A stretch of DNA of 64,000 nt from Clostridium thailandense (GCF_019207025.1 NZ_JAEEGC010000008.1:39985-103984); one strand, 5' to 3'. Counted from the first letter of the stretch, positions 9,263-17,476 are shown. Program-made: numbers and translations. Notes: generated by a model from the sequence alone, not told the origin.

Positions 9263-9967
9263 TTACTTTTCAATCAAACTATTTTTAAATATATTTGGTG
9301 TAACTCCTATATTCTTTTTGAAGACTTTATAAAAGTAGTTAAGATTGTTATATCCTACTTTATAAGCTATTTCTTTAATAGGTATATCTGTGCTTTTCAG
9401 CAGTTCTGCTGCTTTATTAATCCTAAGATTATTTACATAGGTAATGAAGCTTAGATCATAATATTTTTTAAACATTCTGGCAATATAACTTGGGCTTGTA
9501 TGATACATTTCTGCACATTCCTTTAGCTCGATAGCCTCTTGATAATTATGATTTATATATTCCAGTATTTCATTAAAAATCTTATTATTTGAGTATCTAT
9601 ATCCTAAAATTCTTTCCATTGTCTTCAAAAATTGTTCAGGTTCAATTGGTTTTAATAATATATCTTTTGCTCCTAGTCTTAGAGAGGACTGAGCATATTC
9701 AAAGTAGCTATAGGCAGTAATAACGATAAAATCAATTGAATTACTTTGTAGTGATTTTGTTTTTTCTATAACTTTTAAACCATTTAAAATTGGCATTTCA
9801 ATATCTAAAAAAACAATATCTGGTTTTAAATTTCTTATCATTTCTAAAGCCTCATCTCCCTTTAAAGCCTGTCCTATAACATTTATAGGTAAATCAAAGC
9901 GTTTAATTAAATATTTTATTAAATCAATGGACAAATATTCATCATCAGCAATAATTGCATGTCTCAT
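9263..9967 (-). CDS. Response regulator, REC + AraC-type HTH
   Basis: 234 aa. REC domain with DD at 8-9, phosphoacceptor Asp55 (FLDIEMP) and LLKP. The C-terminal half carries two helix-turn-helix units of the AraC/XylS type (IKEIAYKVGYNNLNYFYKVF near the end). The chosen ATG (9967) has GGGGAGGG 6 nt upstream; the outer TTG at 9988 contains that ribosome site and is unlikely. It lies 28 nt downstream of the sensor kinase gene on the same strand, so the two form a pair. Family members of this YesN type usually activate nearby catabolic or transport genes; the glyA-like gene immediately downstream is the nearest candidate target. Confidence 0.9.
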   Translation of the reverse strand: MRHAIIADDEYLSIDLIKYLIKRFDLPINVIGQALKGDEALEMIRNLKPDIVFLDIEMPILNGLKVIEKTKSLQSNSIDFIVITAYSYFEYAQSSLRLGAKDILLKPIEPEQFLKTMERILGYRYSNNKIFNEILEYINHNYQEAIELKECAEMYHTSPSYIARMFKKYYDLSFITYVNNLRINKAAELLKSTDIPIKEIAYKVGYNNLNYFYKVFKKNIGVTPNIFKNSLIEK

Positions 9968-9995
9968 TTTTATCCCTCCCCAAGGCAAGCATATC

Positions 9996-11531
9996 TTACG
10001 TTATATACTCTGGTAAAGTTATTCTTACATTAGTACCTTTATCTTTAGAACTTTCTATTTTAAAATCAAAATTTTCTCCGTAAAACAATCTCAACTTATA
10101 ATAAACCATCATAAGTCCCCTTAATTCATATTTTTCATATTCACTAATTTTGCTTCTAAGTTTATCCAAATTTTCCTCATTTAACCCCATGCCATTATCA
10201 TTTATATCAATTATTAGATAATCTTTATTCAATTTCACTATAATATTTATTTTCATATCTTTGTTTATATTCTTAAATCCATGGACAAAACAATTTTCCA
10301 CTATTGGCTGCAAGCAATTAAATGGGACATTTTTATTATTTATATCAGTTGAAGCATCTATATTAATTTTTAGCCTCTCTCCGTATTTTAATTTTTGTAA
10401 ATTTGTATAGTTCTTCAAAAATTCAATTTCACTTTTTAGTTGAACAAAATGATTTTGATTTGCGGCTGTATATCTTAGTGTCTTTGAAATATCTATAATA
10501 GATTGGTATGTTTTCATCGCATCTTCTTTCACAGCAAGACTTGCAATATTGTTTAATGTATTAAATAGAAAATGATTATTAATCTGTATATTCAATATTT
10601 TTTCTTTTGTTAATTTTAGTGACTCCTCAAGTGCAATTTCGTTTTTTATAATATCTCGAATAATTTCTTCTTTTTTGCTTAACTCGATCTTCACATTTTT
10701 AAAAACATAATAATTTTCTATAGCTTTACTTAATTTTTTTAGCTGCTGTAATACTGCATTTAATGTTCCCTTCGGAACAATATGAATTTCTTTATTTGAA
10801 TTATCATAATTATTGGAATTAGATGAGACTGTTTGAATATGTCCTCCTTTTATCATTCCAATAGGCTTATTATTTAGTGTAATAAAAGTAGTAAATACTG
10901 TTAACCCATGAGGACATATAACTGCTGATAATGCTTTATATTGAGGTGGTGCATATTCACCTTTATTACTATACATAGGACAAATCCCATCATTTTTATC
11001 GATTAAACAATTATCTTTACAGAATTCAGGATAGTCTCTGCCTTTAATAATTATCTTCCCCCCTAAATCAAAGATAGCAACTGGCATTTTCAAGGGGTTG
11101 ACAAGTGCTTCATATATATAACTTATTTCATCATCAATTTTAACTGTATCATTGAACACTTTGCTGCTATTGAATATTTCTAACTCTTCTTTTTGCATAA
11201 ACATATTCTGTTCATATTGTACGGGAATTGATATCAGTAAGTGTTTAATTGCTTCATCTCCTGTATTTATTGTTTCATGAATGATACCCGCTTCCATGTG
11301 ATAAATCTGCCCTGCCTTTATATTGCTTATAATATCCCCAATAAGTTGATCACCTTCTCCTGATAATACATACATAACTTGCTCATCACCATAATGTATA
11401 TGCCTATTTTGACGTTTATTCGGTAAAATAGTCACGATTCCTATACTCATATTATTTACAGGATTATTAGAGTCCGGTTCATAAATCCACTCTATATAGC
11501 CCCATTCGAAAGATTGTATATTTCCTTTCAT
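9996..11531 (-). CDS. Sensor histidine kinase with cupin and PocR sensory domains (LytS/YesM type)
   Basis: 511 aa, no membrane segment. Residues about 1-105 form a cupin (HIHYGDEQVMYVLSGEGD, then a second block with HETIN). About 140-255 is a PocR-type ligand domain with conserved cysteines (FCKDNC, GICPMYSN, VICPHGLT) and a GMIKGG segment. A coiled stretch leads to a His_kinase domain with NNHFLFNTLNN (His320) and a C-terminal HATPase (NDNGMGL). PocR domains in characterised regulators sense small hydrocarbon-derived molecules such as 1,2-propanediol; the cupin would be a second small-molecule or metal site. It transcribes into the AraC-type response regulator. The ligand cannot be named from sequence. 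Confidence 0.88.
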   Translation of the reverse strand: MKGNIQSFEWGYIEWIYEPDSNNPVNNMSIGIVTILPNKRQNRHIHYGDEQVMYVLSGEGDQLIGDIISNIKAGQIYHMEAGIIHETINTGDEAIKHLLISIPVQYEQNMFMQKEELEIFNSSKVFNDTVKIDDEISYIYEALVNPLKMPVAIFDLGGKIIIKGRDYPEFCKDNCLIDKNDGICPMYSNKGEYAPPQYKALSAVICPHGLTVFTTFITLNNKPIGMIKGGHIQTVSSNSNNYDNSNKEIHIVPKGTLNAVLQQLKKLSKAIENYYVFKNVKIELSKKEEIIRDIIKNEIALEESLKLTKEKILNIQINNHFLFNTLNNIASLAVKEDAMKTYQSIIDISKTLRYTAANQNHFVQLKSEIEFLKNYTNLQKLKYGERLKINIDASTDINNKNVPFNCLQPIVENCFVHGFKNINKDMKINIIVKLNKDYLIIDINDNGMGLNEENLDKLRSKISEYEKYELRGLMMVYYKLRLFYGENFDFKIESSKDKGTNVRITLPEYIT

Positions 11532-11557
11532 AATGCATATTCCCCTCTACTATAACA

Positions 11558-11588
11558 AAATACCAAGCTCTATAGAAGCTTGGTATTT
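11558..11588 (-). promoter_or_regulatory. Hairpin in the leader of the sensor kinase gene
   Basis: AAATACCAAGCT (11558-11569) pairs with AGCTTGGTATTT (11577-11588), 12 bp with a 7-nt loop. Read on the minus strand it lies 27 nt before the kinase start and is followed by TGTTATAG. It could be an attenuator or an operator. The rest of the gap to 11952 is AT-rich and holds the divergent promoters; a loosely repeated TTAAGAAAT at about 11789 and 11850 is the only other structure I see. Confidence 0.4.
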
Positions 11589-11952
11589 CAACCTATATCA
11601 TTGTAATCTTATTAAAATCTAATATTCTATTTCTACTCATATTTATAATTGTTTATTATTGTGCAATAAATCTATTATATAAACACATTTTATCAAACTT
11701 ATACAGAATATTCAATATAATTGAATTGCTACTTATGAATTTAAACTTTCATAGTGAAACTTATGGAGGACTTTCAAAACACGAAGGTTAAGAAATATCT
11801 TTTGTTTTAGAAGAAAAAACTTAAATAATGTAATTCTTTCTTCATTCCTGTTAAGAAATGTTTAATTTTAGTAGAAATATAATCTTTTATAGTGTATATT
11901 TAATATATATGCTAAATTTTGCATAAATTTTTGTTATGAGGATATCAGTGTT

Positions 11953-12609
11953 ATGAAAAAAATTAAATTATTAGTTATGTCTTGTATTTTAGGGACAAGT
12001 TTATTATTTTCTACCAATGTATTTGCATTTCAGATTACTGATAATCAATTAGTACCTGCTAATAAAAAGTGGATAATCGATTTTACAGACATCATTGGTT
12101 ATGATTATTTAACTAAACAAGCAGTTGTGGTTACTGATAGTAAAGGCATTAAGACAAATATAAGTCTTCAATTAGGAAATGATAACAAAAGTATAATAGT
12201 TTACCCACCATCTTCAGGATATACTACAGGTGAAAGTTATACTTTAGCGATAGGAACGCAAGCCCATTCATCTAAAGGAACCACAATGAGGCAAACTAGG
12301 TCCTTACATTTTAGTATTCAGACAATAGTTAAGATTCAAATAACTTCAACTAATTTAACAATTACTGATGCTGGAACTACTGGACAAGCAACCTATAGAG
12401 TATTAGATCAAAATGGTAATGATATTACAAGCTCGATTATTGCCAACAACTTAACATTTCAAAGTGGGGTTGGTACTGCAAAAGGAAGTAATGGAGTGCT
12501 TACAATAACATCACCTTATGTAAATCTTACTACATTAAAAAATATTCAGGTAACTATACTTAATTCAAGTAATGGAGTTTCTGCAAGTGGTATATTAACT
12601 GTAGAATAA
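11953..12609 (+). CDS. Secreted protein with SbsA-type Ig-like domains
   Basis: 218 aa. Signal peptide: positively charged MKKIK, hydrophobic core LLVMSCILGTSLLFS, then probable cleavage after VFA near residue 26. The mature part starts with an SbsA-like Ig domain (VPANKKWIIDFTD, then SGYTTGESYTLAIG and RSLHFSI), which recurs in clostridial surface and adhesin proteins. The C-terminal part (QITSTNLTITDAGTTGQATY onward) looks like a second Ig-like fold. There is no LPXTG, SLH or cell-wall-binding repeat, so it is either released or held by other proteins. Ribosome site GAGGATAT precedes the ATG. Monocistronic, ending in a strong hairpin. Confidence 0.8.
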   Translation: MKKIKLLVMSCILGTSLLFSTNVFAFQITDNQLVPANKKWIIDFTDIIGYDYLTKQAVVVTDSKGIKTNISLQLGNDNKSIIVYPPSSGYTTGESYTLAIGTQAHSSKGTTMRQTRSLHFSIQTIVKIQITSTNLTITDAGTTGQATYRVLDQNGNDITSSIIANNLTFQSGVGTAKGSNGVLTITSPYVNLTTLKNIQVTILNSSNGVSASGILTVE

Positions 12610-12639
12610 TTTAATCAATAAAAAAATGGTTGTCGCACT

Positions 12640-12692
12640 AAGAGGGAACATCCATAGATTTGATTTACAAAAATCTATGGATGCTCCCTCTT
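12640..12692 (+). terminator. 22-bp hairpin terminator
   Basis: 12640-12661 pairs with 12671-12692 with a single mismatch and a 9-nt loop, 31 nt after the stop of the Ig-like protein gene. The very long, nearly perfect stem is unusual for a simple terminator and could be a trace of a small mobile element. No long U-run follows. Confidence 0.6.
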
Positions 12693-12696
12693 AACT

Positions 12697-12813
12697 CTAC
12701 CAAATTTTTACTATTATTAATTGCTGTCCACCTTCCATTAGCAAATAATTTATAACCTGTCTAAATTCTTGTAGCTTTTCATATCTTCTAGCTATAATTG
12801 CTACATTTGCACC
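12697..12813 (-). pseudogene. Short remnant of a short-chain dehydrogenase (SDR)
   Basis: Read on the minus strand, the 38 codons before the TAG start GANVAIIARRYEKLQEF. This matches the region after the first Rossmann beta strand of SDR enzymes (GAxVxIxARRxEKLxE). The upstream nucleotide-binding glycine motif and everything downstream are missing. It sits immediately after the CGGC gene stop. Confidence 0.4.
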
Positions 12814-12816
12814 TAT

Positions 12817-13233
12817 TTATTTATCATAACAGTTGTATATTTCTTCTTCTCTTTTCTTTTTCGCACCATTACTTATATAAGACCCTTCAACTACATTTTT
12901 ATAACCTTTTTTCACAATTATGCTCTTTATGTAGTCTACATGTGGACATCTATCATAGTGGTAATTATCTGTCACCATACAAGATGATAAATGCACTACG
13001 ATATCATCTTTATTTATATTATTCTTTTTATATACTTTTTTAGAGAAATGCTCTAATTTAGATGCAATTCCCTTTCCACAGCAACCACCACAAGTAAAAG
13101 AAATATATCTTGTAGTATCATCATAATCTTTAAAAACTTCATCCTTATTATAAAAAGCATTTGTACATGCAAATCCACTGCACCTTTTATGTGCGATATC
13201 GCACTGAATGATAACAACATATTTAGTATTCAT
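12817..13233 (-). CDS. CGGC domain protein (cysteine-rich, putative metal binding)
   Basis: 138 aa. Contains the CGGC-type block (FTCGGCCGKG, about residues 47-56), an N-terminal CDIAHKRCSGFAC with three Cys and a VHLSSCMV segment followed by CPHVDYIK. This matches the CGGC family of small cysteine-rich proteins thought to bind metal, function unknown. The start ATG has AGGGAGGG 6 nt upstream. Monocistronic. Its promoter region holds three phased GTATCA repeats. Confidence 0.8.
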   Translation of the reverse strand: MNTKYVVIIQCDIAHKRCSGFACTNAFYNKDEVFKDYDDTTRYISFTCGGCCGKGIASKLEHFSKKVYKKNNINKDDIVVHLSSCMVTDNYHYDRCPHVDYIKSIIVKKGYKNVVEGSYISNGAKKKREEEIYNCYDK

Positions 13234-13270
13234 ACCTATCCCTCCCTTGTTTAAATTATACTCTCAATAT

Positions 13271-13313
13271 GGTATCATCAAAAGTATCAGTTATAATTTA
13301 CTTTATGGTATCA
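13271..13313. promoter_or_regulatory. Three phased GTATCA repeats upstream of the CGGC gene
   Basis: GGTATCA at 13271, AGTATCA at 13283 and GGTATCA at 13307, in the same orientation and spaced 12 and 24 bp. They lie 38-80 bp upstream of the CGGC start, where -35/-10 elements would be (TATAAT on the minus strand near 13258-13263). This looks like an array for a DNA-binding regulator. Confidence 0.4.
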
Positions 13314-13349
13314 GTTAACGGAGGAACAAAAAATGCTTGAAATTATGCC

Positions 13350-13546
13350 TGAAGGAGGATTTTTCTCCGCTGCACTACGAAAAATCTTTAATTTAAAAGA
13401 AACTTCTGCTCTCTTGTTTCGCAGGAGCACTCTCTGCTTAAGCGACGTTTTGCATTAGCAAAACAAGCCTAAAAAAACAAATTAGTTTTCTGACGTAAGA
13501 AAGAAAACTTACCTTCACTGTCCTCTGTCTATTGTCCTCTAAAAAT
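13350..13546 (-). repeat. Dispersed repeat family A, copy 1 (MITE-like, one end degraded)
   Basis: On the minus strand this is homologous over about 200 bp to 54791-55004. It shares AGAGGACAGTGAAGGTAAG, TTACGTCAGAAAACT, TTTGCTAATGCAAAAC, ATTTTTCGTAG and GCGGAGAAAAATCCTCC. One terminal repeat is intact (CCTTCACTGTCCTCT, 13512-13526), followed by a second GTCCTCTAAAAAT. At the other end the terminal repeat breaks off after TGAAGG. No ORF. It fills most of the gene-free stretch 13234-13628. Confidence 0.75.
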
Positions 13547-13585
13547 ATATTTATATGCTCTAAATATCACCAATAACTCTCATAG

Positions 13586-13615
13586 TATAAGTTAAGTGTA
13601 GGCCGTGTTTGTCTA
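13586..13615 (+). repeat. Short repeat family C, copy 1
   Basis: About 30 bp containing AAGTTAAGTGTAGGCCGTG that recurs, inverted, at 51477-51506 with about five differences. The CCGTGTTT core with following TCTA also abuts the fold-back element at 40785-40799. Function unknown; located just after the alkA stop. Confidence 0.45.
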
Positions 13616-13628
13616 CAATACATACCAC

Positions 13629-14231
13629 CTACTGTCCAGAAAGCGCCCATAGATATAATGAAGCGACAGAACCATAAGGCGAATATCTTTTTCTATACCT
13701 ATAAAACTTTTCTTTTGGAAGCTCTTTAAGATTGTATAAATTCATCATCCCTCTTCGAATAGCTAGATCCCCATAACTCACTACATCTGGACAACAAAGC
13801 GAAAAAATTAGCAGCATTTCAACAGTCCAAACACCCACTCCATTAAGTGCAGAAAGTTTTTTTGTTATCTCTTCATCGCTTAGGGTATGAAGTGTATTAA
13901 AATTCACCTCACCTGTTGTAGCTGCATTTGCAATTCCCTTTATATACCCGGCTTTTCTTAAAGTCATACCACAGCCTTGAATTTCAGATAAACTTATTTT
14001 ATCAATACTTTCTGCTGTAATATCACCAAGCAGATCAACCAACCTGTTCCATACAGTTTCCGCGGCTTTTTTTGAAATCTGTTGACTAACTATACTTGAA
14101 ATAAGAGCAGGAAAGGGTTCAGGAATAATTTCTCGTTTTATCATACCAATGTTATCAATAGCTGAAGCAAGTTTTTTATCTCTGCTTTTTAAGTATTCTA
14201 TTTCCTCTTGTCCATATTCAAAAAACATCAT
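13629..14231 (-). CDS. alkA: DNA-3-methyladenine glycosylase, HhH-GPD family
   Basis: 200 aa. Helix-hairpin-helix LNGVGVWTVEML (129-140) and the catalytic aspartate Asp155 in YGDLAIRRG are present. It lacks the extra N-terminal domain of E. coli AlkA, as is common in Firmicutes. It removes alkylated purines from DNA. It is third gene of an adaA-ogt-alkA operon, and its ATG overlaps the ogt stop by 4 nt (ATGA), so translation is coupled. Expected to be induced by alkylation through AdaA. Confidence 0.92.
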   Translation of the reverse strand: MMFFEYGQEEIEYLKSRDKKLASAIDNIGMIKREIIPEPFPALISSIVSQQISKKAAETVWNRLVDLLGDITAESIDKISLSEIQGCGMTLRKAGYIKGIANAATTGEVNFNTLHTLSDEEITKKLSALNGVGVWTVEMLLIFSLCCPDVVSYGDLAIRRGMMNLYNLKELPKEKFYRYRKRYSPYGSVASLYLWALSGQ

Positions 14232-14695
14232 ATTATTTTTATATTCTCCACTTCAAGCAATCTCTTTTTTAACTCAATTCCTCCACGATATCCCGTAAGT
14301 GATCCATTTGCACCTATAACACGATGGCAGGGAATAAATATTGGAATTGGGTTACGATTATTTGCAAGTCCTACAGCCCTCGCAGCATTAGGATTACCCA
14401 CCTTCACAGCTATTTCCTTGTAGCTTGCTGTTTTGCCATATGGTATTTTGCAAAGATTCTCCCAAACCTGTTTCATAAAGATTGTTCCGTGGGGATCAAG
14501 TGGAAGAGAAAACTCTTTAAGATTACCGCAAAAATACATTTCAAGCTGTTGTGCTGCTTCTTTTAATATAGGAGTTTCATATAGCTGAAGGTCTTGAGAC
14601 AATTTATCATTTATAAAATACAGATTGGTTATTTTTCCTTCCTTTTCAGTTATGCCGATTTTTCCAATGTTATATTCATAAAAATATGTAGGCAC
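14228..14695 (-). CDS. ogt: Methylated-DNA-[protein]-cysteine S-methyltransferase
   Basis: 155 aa. Active-site motif IPCHRVIG with acceptor Cys123 and the preceding recognition-helix region AARAVGLANNRNP. It transfers methyl groups from O6-methylguanine to its own cysteine. The start is a GTG whose G is the last base of the adaA TAG stop (TAGTG), with AGGAG inside the end of adaA, so translation is coupled to AdaA. It corresponds to AdaB of Bacillus subtilis, where AdaA and AdaB are likewise separate proteins. Confidence 0.93.
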   Translation of the reverse strand: MPTYFYEYNIGKIGITEKEGKITNLYFINDKLSQDLQLYETPILKEAAQQLEMYFCGNLKEFSLPLDPHGTIFMKQVWENLCKIPYGKTASYKEIAVKVGNPNAARAVGLANNRNPIPIFIPCHRVIGANGSLTGYRGGIELKKRLLEVENIKII

Positions 14696-15261
14696 TAAAA
14701 ACCATCTCCTCTTCTATGTTTATTTGGTGTATATCCAGTATGCTCTTTAAAACATTTATAAAAGTTAGATAAGCTTTTAAACCCTGATTCATATGCAACC
14801 TCAATAATGCTCTTATCCCCTTCACTCAGTAATTTTTCCGCTTCATCTATTCTTATCTTGGCAATGTACTGTACAGGTGTAGTACCTGTATACTTTTTAA
14901 AAATTCTTATCAAATGATTTTTACTAATTCCAAGCTGTCCTGAAACATTGCTTAAATTAACTTGCTTATTATAATCTGCATCAAATATATCCTTAGCTCT
15001 TTTTATAAGTTCCAAATCAGGCTCAAAGACTATTTTTTCCGGACAACATCTTTTGCAGGAACGGAATCCTTTTTCTATCGATTCTGCTGCATTATCAAAA
15101 AAAATCACATTACCACGTAGAGGAGTCTTTGACTTACATGATGGTCTACAGAAAATTCCTGTCGTCTTTACTCCATAAAAAAATATACCATCATAATTTC
15201 TATCGCAGCTAACAACAGCTTGCCACTTCTTGTCATCAGAAACTTTTGTAATTTCTTTCAT
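14695..15261 (-). CDS. adaA: Methylphosphotriester-DNA methyltransferase / AraC-type activator of the adaptive response
   Basis: 188 aa. The N-terminal Ada zinc domain has Cys38, Cys42, Cys69 and Cys72 (FCRPSCKSK, CKRCC), the same spacing as in E. coli Ada, where Cys38 accepts the methyl group. The C-terminal AraC-type HTH has VAYESGFKSLSNFYKCFKEH. It should sense DNA methylation by repairing phosphotriesters and then activate its own operon (adaA-ogt-alkA). Start ATG follows AAGGAG. I could not assign an Ada box with confidence in the AT-rich upstream region. Confidence 0.92.
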   Translation of the reverse strand: MKEITKVSDDKKWQAVVSCDRNYDGIFFYGVKTTGIFCRPSCKSKTPLRGNVIFFDNAAESIEKGFRSCKRCCPEKIVFEPDLELIKRAKDIFDADYNKQVNLSNVSGQLGISKNHLIRIFKKYTGTTPVQYIAKIRIDEAEKLLSEGDKSIIEVAYESGFKSLSNFYKCFKEHTGYTPNKHRRGDGF

Positions 15262-15507
15262 AAACTTTCTCCTTATTAGGCTCCTTCCTAAAACAAATTA
15301 GATTATCAAGTATATCTCCTAACTTCTTATTTTAAAAGATTAACGATTCTATTATAAATATATTTTACAGAAAATAAAACTATAAATCTTCCTATATTTC
15401 ATCAATTAATTATATATTTGGCAATATCATTTTCTTAAAAACATTAATCCACGGAAATCTCCATCAGGTATGCCCGAACTCTTCCTGCATAGTTTTACAA
15501 ACAATCC

Positions 15508-15786
15508 ATGAATTTAATTTATTTAAAAGGTATATTAGAACATTTAAATAAATCACATTTATCCGATATAAGTGATATAAATGTAACTTCAATTTTACTT
15601 ACCCACAGTATATCCGGTGTTATAACCTACTGGCTTGATGAAAGACTTACAAGTGATTTAAAAGATATGATTTTCTCTTTATGCACTTATCACCTTAGAG
15701 CTTTAAAGATTGATTTCACGGCTGAGGATGTTAATCAATATATAGATGAAGTTCTCACATCAGATTATGAAGAACTCCTTAAATAG
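15508..15786 (+). CDS. Small protein resembling a TetR-family C-terminal domain, possibly a gene remnant
   Basis: 92 aa. The segment SGVITYWLDERLTSDLKDMIFSL resembles the last helices of TetR-type regulators (G-I-x-x-W-L-x-x-G pattern). No DNA-binding N-terminus is present, the ATG lacks a convincing ribosome site, and an in-frame stop lies at 15490. Most likely the leftover C-terminus of a regulator. A true small protein cannot be excluded. Confidence 0.45.
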   Translation: MNLIYLKGILEHLNKSHLSDISDINVTSILLTHSISGVITYWLDERLTSDLKDMIFSLCTYHLRALKIDFTAEDVNQYIDEVLTSDYEELLK

Positions 15787-15867
15787 AAGGTTTTTTCAGA
15801 AATAAATGCATAGTCTTTAGCTTAGCCTGGCGTACAATGGATGCAATTTTCCAGCATCAAATCACCT

Positions 15868-15908
15868 CAGTATTGTAACAATATTGTATTAATATTGTCA
15901 CAATACTG
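15868..15908. repeat. Nested palindrome with two TATTGTnACAATA dyads
   Basis: TATTGTAACAATA (15871-15883) and TATTGTCACAATA (15893-15905) are each 13-bp dyads with centres 22 bp apart. Together they form an 18-bp near-perfect hairpin with a 5-nt loop. It lies between the TetR-like remnant and the 3' end of the flavoprotein gene. Two helical turns between dyads suggests paired operator sites; a terminator for the flavoprotein gene is the alternative, but no U-run follows. Confidence 0.45.
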
Positions 15909-15917
15909 GTAAATCTT

Positions 15918-17249
15918 CTATTTAGCCGCATTGCACGCTATATGAACTGCATCCCATACCCCTGCAAAAGGAGGTGCATAACATAGGTCTGTCATTCCTA
16001 AATCCATTGTGGTCATACTATTATGGATTGCTACAGCAAATATGTCTATTCTAAGCACTACTCCCTTTTCGCCTATAGACTGTGCACCTAAAATTTTATT
16101 TGTACCTTCTTCATATATAAGTTTAATCCAAATAGGTGTTGGATTAGGATAATAACCCGGATGATCAGCAGCCTTAATAAATACAGTTTTATAATTAATA
16201 GCCAAAGCTTTTACTTCACTTTCCGATAAGCCAGTTCTTGCTAATTCATAATCTAGAATTTTAATAGCCGTACTCCCCAAAGTTCCTACATATTTAATAT
16301 GTTTACCTGTAATATTTTCTCCAGCTAGTCTTCCACATTTATTTGCATTAGTTCCTAATGGTATAAAGGAATTTTCTTCTTTTGCCTTATTATATACTTC
16401 TGCACAATCTCCTGCCGAATATATATCAGCAATATTTGTTCTCATTTCTCTATCAATTACAACTGCTCCATTTTGGGCTAATGTTATTCCTGAATCCTTT
16501 AAAAATTTTGTGGCTGGTCTTACACCCATAGCAAGTATAACTAAATTTGCCTCATAACTTCCTTTGTCAGTTTTTACTCCTATAACTTTTTCAATACCGA
16601 TAATTTCTTCAACTTTTTCATTCAAATTAAGTTTAATTCCAGCCTGTATAATAATTTCCGATGCCTTTTCAGTTATTTCAGCATCAAAAGATTGTATTAT
16701 TCTTGAGGCCATCTCCACAATTCTAACATCTTTACCTTTTTTCGATAATGTCTCTGCTAACTCTATTCCTATATATCCTCCACCAACGATTACTATATTT
16801 TTCACTTCTGGAGCTTCTACTGCTTTTTTTAATGCTATTCCATCATCTAGAGTTTTAAGTACGTAAACCCCTTTTAAATCCTTTCCTTTTAGAGGAGGTA
16901 CTATTGGTACAGCACCCGTAGCAATCATAAGTTTATCATAGGAATCTGTAATTAATTTATCTTCTTGCAAATCCTTAACTAAAATTTCTTTTTTTTCTGG
17001 TATAACTTTAATAACTTCATGTTTAATGTTTATTTTCATTCCTTGCTTTTCAAATTCTTCTTTAGTTCTTGCTATCATTTTGGTGTAATCATCGTTCATA
17101 CCAGATACATAGTAAGGAAGCCCACAGGCACCATAGGATAAACATGAACCTTTCTCATAAACTGTAATCTTAGCATTACTATCAGCTCTATTAATTTTAG
17201 AAGCAGCCGACATACCCGCAGCAACTCCACCAACAACAACAATCTTCAT
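15918..17249 (-). CDS. FAD-dependent pyridine nucleotide-disulfide oxidoreductase (CoA-disulfide reductase / NADH oxidase type)
   Basis: 443 aa, the family's usual length, no rhodanese extension. N-terminal FAD site VVVGGVAAGMSAASK, redox-active Cys42 in GACGLPYY (single catalytic Cys, like CoADR and Nox/Npr), NAD(P) site IVGGGYIGIELAE, second FAD block IYSAGDCAEV and a C-terminal dimerisation domain. It could reduce CoA disulfide, persulfides or polysulfide, or oxygen or peroxide; sequence alone does not decide. Start ATG follows AGGAGG. A siroheme sulfite-reductase-like gene lies upstream on the same strand, which favours a role in sulfur redox chemistry. Confidence 0.88.
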   Translation of the reverse strand: MKIVVVGGVAAGMSAASKINRADSNAKITVYEKGSCLSYGACGLPYYVSGMNDDYTKMIARTKEEFEKQGMKINIKHEVIKVIPEKKEILVKDLQEDKLITDSYDKLMIATGAVPIVPPLKGKDLKGVYVLKTLDDGIALKKAVEAPEVKNIVIVGGGYIGIELAETLSKKGKDVRIVEMASRIIQSFDAEITEKASEIIIQAGIKLNLNEKVEEIIGIEKVIGVKTDKGSYEANLVILAMGVRPATKFLKDSGITLAQNGAVVIDREMRTNIADIYSAGDCAEVYNKAKEENSFIPLGTNANKCGRLAGENITGKHIKYVGTLGSTAIKILDYELARTGLSESEVKALAINYKTVFIKAADHPGYYPNPTPIWIKLIYEEGTNKILGAQSIGEKGVVLRIDIFAVAIHNSMTTMDLGMTDLCYAPPFAGVWDAVHIACNAAK

Positions 17250-17421
17250 AAAACTCCTCCTATTTATAAATAATTTCAGACTTTATTTTATGCTTAAATA
17301 CAAAATTAATTAGACTTCCATCAGAAGTAGATAATATTTTTTTAATCAGACGTGGGTATCTATATAAAAACTTCAGAGAATTGCCTTATTAAAACAAGAA
17401 TACTATTATAAATAGATAATA

Positions 17422-17476
17422 CCTGCCTTTCTTAATTTTCTTTGCAGAGAAAAAGAAAAAGCAGGTATTACTATAC
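17422..17476 (-). terminator. Hairpin between the sulfite-reductase-like and flavoprotein genes
   Basis: AATACCTGC and GCAGGTATT form a 9-bp outer stem, with TTTCTT / GAAA pairing possible inside. It lies about 115 nt after the sulfite-reductase-like stop on the minus strand. It probably separates the two transcripts. The remaining 17250-17591 gap shows only AT-rich promoter-like DNA. Confidence 0.5.

Noticed and set aside
12798..13043. 81-residue plus-strand ORF rich in His, Leu, Tyr and Phe
   Set aside because: Antisense to the CGGC gene, which has a clear ribosome site and family motif.
15440..15500. Conserved-looking stretch before the TetR-like ORF considered as a riboswitch (TPP-like ACCTGATGG on the minus strand)
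   Set aside because: Only a few bases fit and the second conserved domain is missing; no suitable gene follows.
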